Below, piece by piece: positions 1-5,362 of a stretch of DNA of 6,776 nt. The translations under genes and the position numbers were made by a program. Every line of letters begins with the position of its first letter. Within the stretch, counting starts at the first letter, position 1. Where the stretch lies: NCBI GenBank assembly GCA_934646175.1, contig CAKUEI010000083.1, positions 1 to 6,776 on the forward strand, written 5' to 3'. Source of the stretch: an uncultured Oscillospiraceae bacterium (GTDB lineage Bacteria > Bacillota > Clostridia > Oscillospirales > Oscillospiraceae). The notes under the pieces were generated by a model. That model ran no database searches, was not told where the DNA came from, and worked only from the letters and a program-made list of their open reading frames with translations.

Positions 1-169
1 GGCGGAGCGAAGACGGCGCAGTGCCCACGAAACGCTCCACCCGCTCCCAATATTCGGGCTGGGAGGTATACTGGTCGCAGGCCACCACGGCCCACTTGGT
101 AAGTTCGCATCCCTGCGGCAGAAGGATCTCCGCAGGAGCAAAGCCCAAACCTTCAAATTCACCCATCAT
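1..169 (-). CDS. DUF1015 family protein, N-terminal fragment (runs off left edge)
   Basis: This is the 5' end of a leftward gene, with 56 codons inside the window. The translation starts MMGEFEGLGFAPAEILLPQG and continues through KWAVVACDQYTSQPEYWERV to a G-x-x-PSSL segment. The FxPAxILLP opening and the KWAVVACDQYTSQPEYW block are the hallmark N-terminus of the DUF1015 (PF06245) family, as I recall it; full-length members are several hundred residues, so most of the protein is missing. The family's biochemical function is not known to me. I recall DUF1015 genes lying beside serine-biosynthesis genes in Clostridia, which would suit the ThrH-type phosphatase 29 bp upstream here. The start is one of two consecutive ATGs (169 or 166). 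A purine-rich AGGAAAGG lies 14 bases upstream, rather far for a ribosome binding site, so reinitiation after thrH may contribute. Family assignment is good; role is open. Confidence 0.85.
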   Translation of the reverse strand, partial: MMGEFEGLGFAPAEILLPQGCELTKWAVVACDQYTSQPEYWERVERFVGTAPSSLR

Positions 170-198
170 GCTTGCAGCGCCAACCTTTCCTGAAACAT

Positions 199-801
199 TT
201 ATTCCATGGCGCCCCGGATGGCCTTCAAAAGGTCATCAAAGGTCTCATACGCGGGGATCTCCGGATGCTCCTTCCGGATGGCGTCAGTGCTCCGGAAGAG
301 GAAGCCCGCCCGGCTCGCCCCGATCATGCCCAGGTCGTTGTGGCTGTCCCCGGCGGCGATGGTCTCAAACCCGATGGACTGAAGGGCTTTCACCGTGGTG
401 AGCTTGGACTGGGGGCAGCGCATCCGGTATCCGGTGATAACGCCGTCGGGCGCCACTTCCAGTGTATTGCAGAAAATGGTGGGCCAGCCCAATTTTTTCA
501 TCAGCGGGCCCGCAAACTGCTCGAAGGTATCGCTGAGGATGATGACCTGAGCAAACGAGCGCAACTCGTCCAGAAATTCCTTCGCGCCGGGCAGCGGATC
601 GATGGTCTCGATGGTCTTCCGGATCTCCGGAAGGCCGAGTCCGTGCTCCTTCAAAATGCTCAGGCGCCACTTCATGAGCTTATCATAGTCCGGCTCGTCC
701 CGGGTGGTGCGCTTCAAATCTGGAATCCCGGCGGCCTCGGCGAAAGCGATCCAGATCTCGGGGACCAGAACGCCCTCCATATCCAGACAGATCATGTACA
801 T
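199..801 (-). CDS. thrH: ThrH-type phosphoserine phosphatase / homoserine phosphotransferase (HAD superfamily)
   Basis: This 200-residue soluble HAD-superfamily enzyme resembles Pseudomonas ThrH along its whole length (usual size about 205 aa). Characterised ThrH dephosphorylates phosphoserine to serine and can pass the phosphate to homoserine, bypassing a classical threonine-pathway kinase. HAD motif I is D7-M-E9-G-V, the variant DxEGV form diagnostic for ThrH, where Glu replaces the usual second Asp; D7 would be the phosphoaspartate nucleophile. VPEIWIAFAE follows at 13-22. Motif II is S90-D91-T92, the motif III lysine is probably K133, and motif IV is GDSHND at 151-156 for Mg2+ binding. 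The start ATG is well placed, 8 bases after AGGAGG; a second in-frame ATG lies two codons on. The gene sits 33 bp after an aminotransferase and 29 bp before DUF1015, so it is very likely co-transcribed with both. Whether phosphoserine or homoserine is the physiological substrate cannot be read from the sequence. Confidence 0.9.
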   Translation of the reverse strand: MYMICLDMEGVLVPEIWIAFAEAAGIPDLKRTTRDEPDYDKLMKWRLSILKEHGLGLPEIRKTIETIDPLPGAKEFLDELRSFAQVIILSDTFEQFAGPLMKKLGWPTIFCNTLEVAPDGVITGYRMRCPQSKLTTVKALQSIGFETIAAGDSHNDLGMIGASRAGFLFRSTDAIRKEHPEIPAYETFDDLLKAIRGAME

Positions 802-834
802 GAGTCGTCCCTCCTGTTGACAGGTGTTTTACCT

Positions 835-2022
835 TTACGCTCCGCGCATCTGCTTCTTTTTCAAATTGGTCAGGAAGTTATCCATCCGGGTGAGCGCCTC
901 GGCGATGTTCCGCATGGAGGCAGCATAGCAACAGCGGACGAATCCCTCGCCCCCGGGGCCGAAGGCGGAACCGGAAATGACGGCCACCTTCTCTTCCATC
1001 AGGAACCGCTCGCAGAATTCATCGGAGGAAAGGCCGCTGGAGCGGATGCAGGGGAACACATAGAAGGCGCCCTTCGGCTCGAAGCAGGAAAGGCCGATAC
1101 GGCGCAGGCCCTCCACCAGATAGCGGCGGCGGCCGTCGTACTCCTCGCGCATTTTTTCAATGTCCGCGTCGCCGTTGCGCATGGCCTCGATGGCTGCATA
1201 CTGGCTGGTGGTGGGGGCGGACATAATACCGAACTGGTGCAGCTTGGTCATGGCGGCCACGATCTCCGGCGGCGCGCAGACGATGCCCATGCGCCAGCCG
1301 GTCATGGCATGGCTCTTGGAGAAACCATTGACGACCACGGTGCGCTCGTACATGCCGGGGATGTTGGCGATGGACACATGCCGCTGGCCGTAGGTCAGCT
1401 CAGCGTAGATCTCGTCCGAAAGGACCATGATGTTAGTGTCCTTCAGCACCTCGGCAATGGCCTCCAGGTCCTTGCGCTCCATGATGCCGCCGGTGGGGTT
1501 GCAGGGAAATGGGAGCACCAGCAGTTTGGTCTTCGGGGTGATGGCGCTGCGCAGCTCCTCCGGAGTGAGGCGGAACTCGTTCTCCGCCTTCAGTTCCAGA
1601 TAAACCGGCGTTCCACCGCACATGGAAGCCAGGGGGCCATAGCACACAAAGGACGGCACGGGAACGATGACTTCGTCCCCGGGGTTCACCAGGCAGCGCA
1701 TGGCAAGGTCAATGCCTTCACTGCCGCCCACGGTGACCAGGATCTGCTTTGCGAAATCGTAGTGCAGGTCATAATGACGCTGCATATAGGCTGCGATCTC
1801 GCGGCGAAGTTCGGCCATACCGGCGTTGGAGGTGTATTTCGTATAGCCCTTTTCCAGGGAATAAATGCCCGCGTCGCGGATATGCCAGGGGGTGACGAAG
1901 TCCGGCTCGCCGATGCCGAGGGAGATCGCATCCTTCATCTCTTCCAGAATATCGAAGAACTTGCGGATTCCGGAGGGCTTGACCCCTTTGATGTGCTCGG
2001 ACAGAATCTCATCGTAATTCAT
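835..2022 (-). CDS. Class I/II (fold type I) PLP-dependent aminotransferase, AlaT/AspC-like
   Basis: This is a 395-residue cytosolic PLP aminotransferase of the aspartate/alanine aminotransferase group, complete and of usual length. Visible landmarks in order: SLGIGEPDF (34-42) at the substrate entrance; Y60 in GYTKYTSNAG; the CNPTGG loop (174-179) with cofactor-binding N175; SDEIYAEL (202-209) with D203 and Y206; the Schiff-base lysine K236 in NGFSKSHAMTGWRMG, with phosphate-binding R244; and R363 in FVRCCYA, which should bind the substrate alpha-carboxylate. The start overlaps the stop of the upstream Lrp-type gene as ATGA (2019-2022). Only a weak GAGAG precedes it, so translation is probably coupled. 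Pairing with an Lrp/AsnC gene recalls Bacillus subtilis alaR-alaT (yugG-yugH), which supports alanine or aspartate transamination. The ThrH downstream means a phosphoserine, homoserine-related or other amino-acid substrate stays possible. Family is certain; substrate is inferred. Confidence 0.93.
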   Translation of the reverse strand: MNYDEILSEHIKGVKPSGIRKFFDILEEMKDAISLGIGEPDFVTPWHIRDAGIYSLEKGYTKYTSNAGMAELRREIAAYMQRHYDLHYDFAKQILVTVGGSEGIDLAMRCLVNPGDEVIVPVPSFVCYGPLASMCGGTPVYLELKAENEFRLTPEELRSAITPKTKLLVLPFPCNPTGGIMERKDLEAIAEVLKDTNIMVLSDEIYAELTYGQRHVSIANIPGMYERTVVVNGFSKSHAMTGWRMGIVCAPPEIVAAMTKLHQFGIMSAPTTSQYAAIEAMRNGDADIEKMREEYDGRRRYLVEGLRRIGLSCFEPKGAFYVFPCIRSSGLSSDEFCERFLMEEKVAVISGSAFGPGGEGFVRCCYAASMRNIAEALTRMDNFLTNLKKKQMRGA

Positions 2023-2504
2023 GTGAACAACAGCTCTCTTTCCGAAGGCTCCTCAGGCTTGAAAATGAGGTGCTTCTCTTTATACTTCTTCAGAATAAAA
2101 TGGGTGGCCGTTCCGGTGACGTCCTCCAGCGGGGCAAGGCGCTCGCCCACGAAAGAGGCCACCTCTTTTAGGGTACGGCCGGAAATGATCACGGTAAGGT
2201 CAAAAGAGCCAGACATCAAATAGACGCTTTCCACCTCTTCATACTGATAAATGCGCTCGGCAACGCGGTCGAATCCTTCCCCGCGCTGGGGAGTGACGTT
2301 CACTTCGATGAGAGCGGTGACGGATTCGCGCTCCGTCCGGTCCCAGTCCACAATGGCCTTATAACCCAGGATGATCTTGTCCTCTTCCATGGCTTTGATC
2401 TCCCGCTTGACCTCATCCACCGGCATATCAGCCATGGCGGCCAGCTGGTCCAGAGGCATGGTGCAATCCTGTTCGAGCAGACGAAGCAGCTTCTGATTGG
2501 TCAT
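2019..2504 (-). CDS. Lrp/AsnC family transcriptional regulator (AlaR/YugG-like)
   Basis: This 161-residue protein has the two-part Lrp/AsnC layout. An N-terminal winged helix-turn-helix spans about residues 3-50: DQLAAMADMPVDEVKREIKA forms the helices and ILGYKAIVDW leads into the hinge. An alpha-beta RAM (amino-acid sensing) domain spans about 62-138, with YLMSGSFDLTVII (95-107) matching the conserved G-x-[YF]-D effector/oligomer region. Such proteins form dimers to octamers that bind promoter DNA and respond to amino acids. It is the first gene of a leftward operon and overlaps the aminotransferase by 4 bp, so autoregulation and control of that operon in response to its amino-acid product is the natural guess. 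The start ATG lies 7 bases after GGAGG (2512-2516). The C-terminal tail beyond residue 140 is charged (FKPEEPSERE) and slightly longer than in minimal family members. Confidence 0.92.
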   Translation of the reverse strand: MTNQKLLRLLEQDCTMPLDQLAAMADMPVDEVKREIKAMEEDKIILGYKAIVDWDRTERESVTALIEVNVTPQRGEGFDRVAERIYQYEEVESVYLMSGSFDLTVIISGRTLKEVASFVGERLAPLEDVTGTATHFILKKYKEKHLIFKPEEPSERELLFT

Positions 2505-2533
2505 GTCAGTTCCTCCCGATTTTTTGATTATTT

Positions 2534-2563
2534 ATTATACTACAGCGGAAAAGAGCCTGACAA
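2534..2563 (-). promoter_or_regulatory. Sigma-A-type promoter of the Lrp-aminotransferase-thrH-DUF1015 operon
   Basis: Reading leftward, TTGTCA (2563-2558) is followed after 18 bases by a perfect TATAAT (2539-2534). Transcription should begin near 2527, leaving a leader of only about 22 bases that contains the GGAGG ribosome binding site. There is no room for a riboswitch or attenuator, so control must act at initiation, plausibly by the Lrp-type protein itself. Confidence 0.75.
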
Positions 2564-2565
2564 GA

Positions 2566-2594
2566 GGGAGAGCGCCAAAACTCGGCACTCTCCC
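2566..2594 (-). terminator. GC-rich hairpin after sigK, probable terminator with a poor U-tract
   Basis: Directly downstream of the sigK stop, GGGAGAGTGCC (leftward) pairs with GGCGCTCTCCC across a 7-base loop GAGTTTT. This gives an 11-bp stem with one G-U pair. What follows is TCTTGTC rather than a run of T, so as an intrinsic terminator it is imperfect and may be leaky. The next operon's -35 box begins 2 bases beyond the stem. The inverted repeat is seen; its role as terminator is inferred from position. Confidence 0.55.
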
Positions 2595-2604
2595 CCGCCA
2601 TTTC

Positions 2605-3294
2605 TCAGTCTTTTTGGTCAAAGCGCTCCTTCAGCTTGGAAAGCGCCCTCTTTTCGATCCGGGAGACATAGCTGCGGGAAATGCCGCAGCGCTCCGCCAC
2701 CTCCCGCTGGGTCTGCGCCCGGCGGCCGTTCAATCCATAGCGGGCGCAGATGATCTCCCGCTCCCGCTCATCCAGGCATTCTTCAACACAGCGGCGCACC
2801 CGGATGCAGCTGTCTTTGGCATCCAACTCCTCCAGCATGTTGTCGTCCACAGAGATCACATCCAGAAGAGAAAGGGAGTTCCCCTCTGGATCGGCGTCCA
2901 GCGTGTCAGAGAGTGAGACCTCCCCCTGCAGCTTGCGCTGGGCGCGGAAATGCATGAGGATCTCATTTTCAATACATCTGCTCGCATAAGTTGCAAGGCG
3001 TACCTTTTTTTCCGGCTTGAAGGTCGAAATGCCCTTGATCAGGCCGATGGTCCCGATGGAGATCAAATCGTCCTGATCTCCGGTCTGGGTATAGTACTTT
3101 TTCACGATATGGGCCACCAGGCGCAGATTGTGCTCGACCAGCCTGTTGCGGGCCGCAAGGTCTCCCGCAGCGCTTTGCTCCAGACACTTTCGCTCCTCCT
3201 CTGCCTTTAAGGGGCGTGGAAACGATCCGCCGCCGGAAAGGCGAAGAGAGAAGAAAAAGGTGTTCAGAAGCAGATAGATTCCTGCCGATAACAT
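2605..3294 (-). CDS. sigK: Sporulation sigma factor SigK (pro-sigma-K)
   Basis: This is the late mother-cell sigma factor, which directs RNA polymerase to spore coat and maturation genes. The 229-residue protein matches B. subtilis SigK closely. A hydrophobic leader (residues 2-17, with IYLLLNTFFFSL) is followed by SFPRPL, equivalent to AFPQPL in Bacillus. Region 2 includes RLVEHNLRLVAHIVKK (51-66), DLISIGTIGLIKGI (76-89) and LATYASRCIENEILMHFR (100-117). Region 4 ends in TQREVAERCGISRSYVSR (195-212), the -35-recognition helix-turn-helix. The leader implies synthesis as inactive membrane-bound pro-sigma-K, with removal of roughly 18-20 residues by a SpoIVFB-type protease. I chose ATG at 3294 because GGAGG (3302-3306) sits 8 bases upstream; the in-frame GTG at 3309 would lie upstream of that site. 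The gene is uninterrupted, with no skin-type element. It stands alone, divergent from the phosphate transporter. Confidence 0.93.
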   Translation of the reverse strand: MLSAGIYLLLNTFFFSLRLSGGGSFPRPLKAEEERKCLEQSAAGDLAARNRLVEHNLRLVAHIVKKYYTQTGDQDDLISIGTIGLIKGISTFKPEKKVRLATYASRCIENEILMHFRAQRKLQGEVSLSDTLDADPEGNSLSLLDVISVDDNMLEELDAKDSCIRVRRCVEECLDEREREIICARYGLNGRRAQTQREVAERCGISRSYVSRIEKRALSKLKERFDQKD

Positions 3295-3331
3295 GCCTTC
3301 CACCTCCACCCTACTACTCTATTCCGGCACA

Positions 3332-3341
3332 GCCTGTTTCG
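3332..3341 (-). promoter_or_regulatory. Possible SpoIIID-like site upstream of sigK
   Basis: CGAAACAGGC (read leftward) fits the RRACARNY core of the SpoIIID consensus (WWRRACARNY) at all eight core positions but misses both leading W positions. It lies 37 bases upstream of the sigK start. SpoIIID is a known co-regulator of sigK in Bacillus, so the position makes sense, but so short a motif can occur by chance. I could not identify a convincing sigma-E promoter with correct spacing around it. Confidence 0.25.
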
Positions 3342-3360
3342 CGTTATCCGGCGGCAGGAT

Positions 3361-3395
3361 TCTTCAAAATTTTCAAAAATTTTTGTAAAGAATCA
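3361..3395 (+). promoter_or_regulatory. AT-rich UP-like element with palindrome, in the sigK/transporter divergent region
   Basis: This A/T-tract stretch lies immediately upstream of the transporter promoter's -35 box and contrasts sharply with the GC-rich surroundings. It includes a perfect 12-bp palindrome CAAAAATTTTTG (3374-3385), a repeated TTCAAAA (3363-3369 and 3372-3378, except that the first base of the second copy is also T), and GTAAA (3385-3389) facing TTTAC (3396-3400). It may be an UP element for RNA polymerase alpha subunits or a binding site for a regulator; the sequence does not say which. Confidence 0.4.
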
Positions 3396-3424
3396 TTTAC
3401 GGCACGAAAAAAAGCGTATATAAT
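3396..3424 (+). promoter_or_regulatory. Sigma-A-type promoter of the Na+/Pi cotransporter gene
   Basis: TTTACG (3396-3401, 4 of 6 matches to TTGACA) is separated by 17 bases from TATAAT (3419-3424). Transcription should start near 3431, giving a leader of about 62 bases. In that leader GGGGCG (3452-3457) can pair with CGCCCT (3466-3471) over an 8-base loop, a small hairpin just ahead of the AGGAGG ribosome binding site (3480-3485). Confidence 0.65.
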
Positions 3425-3492
3425 TTAGGCTGATTCCGTATGAAATTCGCAGGGGCGTCTGCTTTCGCCCTCGCACCCCAGGAGGCAACCGC

Positions 3493-5292
3493 GTGAGTAT
3501 TTTTAACGTTATCACCATGCTTGGCGCCATCGCCACGTTCCTGTTCGGCATGTCCGTCATGACAGATGGTCTCGAAAAGCTGTCCAGTGGACGGCTGGAG
3601 GGCATTCTGGAAAAGCTGACCAACAATATCTTCAAAAGCGTCCTGTTGGGCGCGCTGGTCACCGGACTGATCCAGAGCTCCGCCGCCACCACCGTCATGT
3701 GCGTCGGCTTCGTCAATGCCGGCATCATGAAGCTCTCTCAGACCGTGGGCATCATCATGGGTGCCAACATCGGCACCACCATCACCGCGCAGCTACTGCG
3801 CCTGGGCGACATTTCTTCGGACAATGTGCTGGTCTCCCTTCTGAAGCCTTCCGTGCTGGGGCCGGCACTTGCTTTTGCCGGCATTCTCTTTTATATGTTC
3901 ATCAAGGGTGGGCATAAACGTACCTTCGGCCAGATCGCCGTGGGCCTTGGTCTTCTGTTCATCGGCATGTGTACGCTGGAGACCGCCGTCGCCCCCCTGC
4001 AGGAGCTTCCGGAGTTTCAGGCCCTGTTCACCGCCTTCTCCAACCCCATTATCGGCGTCATCGTGGGCGCGGTGGTGACCGCCCTGATCCAAAGCTCCTC
4101 CGCCTCCATGGGCATCCTGCAGGCAGTCAGCTCCACTGGCGTCGTTTCCTTCAATATCGCCATTCCCCTGATCATGGGCCAGAATATCGGCACCTGCGTC
4201 ACCGCCATGCTATCCAGCATCGGCGCAAGCAAGAACGCAAAGCGCACCGCCATGATCCACCTCTCCTTCAACGTCCTGGGCACGGTGTTTTTCATGATCG
4301 TGCTTTACGCGGGCAACGCCATCTTCCATTTCCCCTTCTGGACGGAAACCATGACCCGCGGCACCATCGCAAACCTGCACTCCTGCTTCAACATCGCCTG
4401 CACCATCCTGCTGCTGCCCTTCCATAAGCAGCTGGTGAAGCTGGTGGAGAAGATCGTTCCCACCACGGAAAAAGAGCGCACCTCCGCCCTCAGCCTCATT
4501 GACGAGCGCTTCCTCAACACCCCCTCCGTGGCGTTGGAGCGCGCCCGTGACGTGGTAACCATCATGAGCGAACTGGCCCAGGAAAATTACCGTCTGGCCC
4601 GGGGCCTTCTGAAAAAGTACGACTCAAAAAAGCGGGCGCTGCTGGAGGAAAACGAGGCGCAGATCGACGCTTATGAGACCGCACTGGAAAATTACCTTCT
4701 GAAGCTGTCCGGCCGGAATCTCTCCATGGAGGAAAACACCCGGGTCACTGAGCTTCTGCACACCATGACCGATTTTGAGCGGATCGGTGACTACGCCGAA
4801 GATATCGCCGCCATTCTCGGCTCCCTGAATGAGCGGGGGCTGGACTTCTCCGCCGCCGCCAAGCACGACCTCCACTACCTCTGTGAGGCTGTGGACGAGG
4901 TCATCGTCAAAACGCTTGTCTGCTACCGCGATCTGGACTATGAAGCCGCCTTCTCAGTGGAGCCTATCGAAGAGGTGGTGGACCTTTTGCGGGACACCCT
5001 GCGCAGCAACCATATCGAACGTCTCAAGCGGGGCGAATGCACTGTGGACCTTGGAATGCAGTTCGGCGAGCTGCTGCTCAGCCTAGAGCGCGTCTCCGAC
5101 CACTGCTCCAACGTGGCAGTCTACATCCTACGCGAGACAGCGCCTTCCAATGGGCTGGTGCACACGGACTTTCACGCCTATCTCCACCAGCTGCACCACG
5201 GTGCCTCTGCCGAATATGACCGGCTGTACGCTCATTATCAGAAGCAGTATTTCGACCCTCTGATTGCGCAGCAGCCCTCTCTCAACGCATGA
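3493..5292 (+). CDS. Na+/phosphate cotransporter with C-terminal PhoU-like domain
   Basis: This 599-residue membrane protein belongs to the bacterial type II Na/Pi cotransporter (NptA/PF02690) family and would import inorganic phosphate with sodium. The N-terminal half holds two inverted repeats carrying the signature QSS motifs: TGLIQSSAATTVM (QSS 61-63) followed by GANIGTT (90-96), and TALIQSSSASMGI (QSS 200-202) followed by GQNIGTC (229-235). Hydrophobic segments run from about residue 5 to 310. From about 345 onward the protein is helical and soluble, with two PhoU-type motifs, DFERIGDYAEDI (427-438) and LERVSDHCSNVA (531-542), whose E-R-x-x-D pattern binds metal in PhoU. Fusion of a PhoU domain to this transporter is common in the family and is thought to give cytoplasmic control of uptake. 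The start is GTG, 7 bases after AGGAGG; the gene has its own promoter. Length is typical and nothing appears broken. The family also handles other substrates in some organisms, so phosphate is inferred. Confidence 0.92.
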   Translation: MSIFNVITMLGAIATFLFGMSVMTDGLEKLSSGRLEGILEKLTNNIFKSVLLGALVTGLIQSSAATTVMCVGFVNAGIMKLSQTVGIIMGANIGTTITAQLLRLGDISSDNVLVSLLKPSVLGPALAFAGILFYMFIKGGHKRTFGQIAVGLGLLFIGMCTLETAVAPLQELPEFQALFTAFSNPIIGVIVGAVVTALIQSSSASMGILQAVSSTGVVSFNIAIPLIMGQNIGTCVTAMLSSIGASKNAKRTAMIHLSFNVLGTVFFMIVLYAGNAIFHFPFWTETMTRGTIANLHSCFNIACTILLLPFHKQLVKLVEKIVPTTEKERTSALSLIDERFLNTPSVALERARDVVTIMSELAQENYRLARGLLKKYDSKKRALLEENEAQIDAYETALENYLLKLSGRNLSMEENTRVTELLHTMTDFERIGDYAEDIAAILGSLNERGLDFSAAAKHDLHYLCEAVDEVIVKTLVCYRDLDYEAAFSVEPIEEVVDLLRDTLRSNHIERLKRGECTVDLGMQFGELLLSLERVSDHCSNVAVYILRETAPSNGLVHTDFHAYLHQLHHGASAEYDRLYAHYQKQYFDPLIAQQPSLNA

Positions 5293-5308
5293 CCGCATTT
5301 TTTGCGTT
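5284..5308 (+). terminator. Weak inverted repeat at the end of the cotransporter gene
   Basis: AACGCA (5284-5289) can pair with TGCGTT (5303-5308) over a 13-base loop, followed by TT and then C-rich sequence. The stem is short, the U-tract minimal and the 5' arm lies in the final codons. If it terminates at all it would be leaky, so readthrough into the reductase gene is possible. I found no clear sigma-A promoter in the 70-base gap. Confidence 0.2.
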
Positions 5309-5362
5309 TTCCGCATCTCGTATTTTTGTGTATGGAATTATGGATTTAAGGAGGATATCCGC

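Noticed and set aside
172..2223. A very long plus-strand open frame (683 codons) spanning the region antisense to thrH, the aminotransferase and part of the Lrp gene
   Set aside because: It starts at TTG without a ribosome binding site, its protein has no recognisable domain, and it runs through three well-recognised genes on the other strand. GC-rich codon use in those genes leaves few stop codons on the antisense strand.
3316..3349. Sigma-E or sigma-K promoter for sigK (GGATAACG as -35 with AATAGAGT as -10)
   Set aside because: The -10 matches only partly and the 18-base spacing is too long for sigma-E; the sigma-K AC-to-CATAnnnTA spacing does not fit either. Left unassigned.
3451..3471. 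Riboswitch in the cotransporter leader
   Set aside because: Only a single short hairpin fits in the roughly 62-base leader; there is no conserved aptamer core or terminator/antiterminator pair.
3493..3728. Minus-strand open frame starting inside the cotransporter gene
   Set aside because: It lies antisense to the first conserved QSS repeat and its product has no recognisable family.
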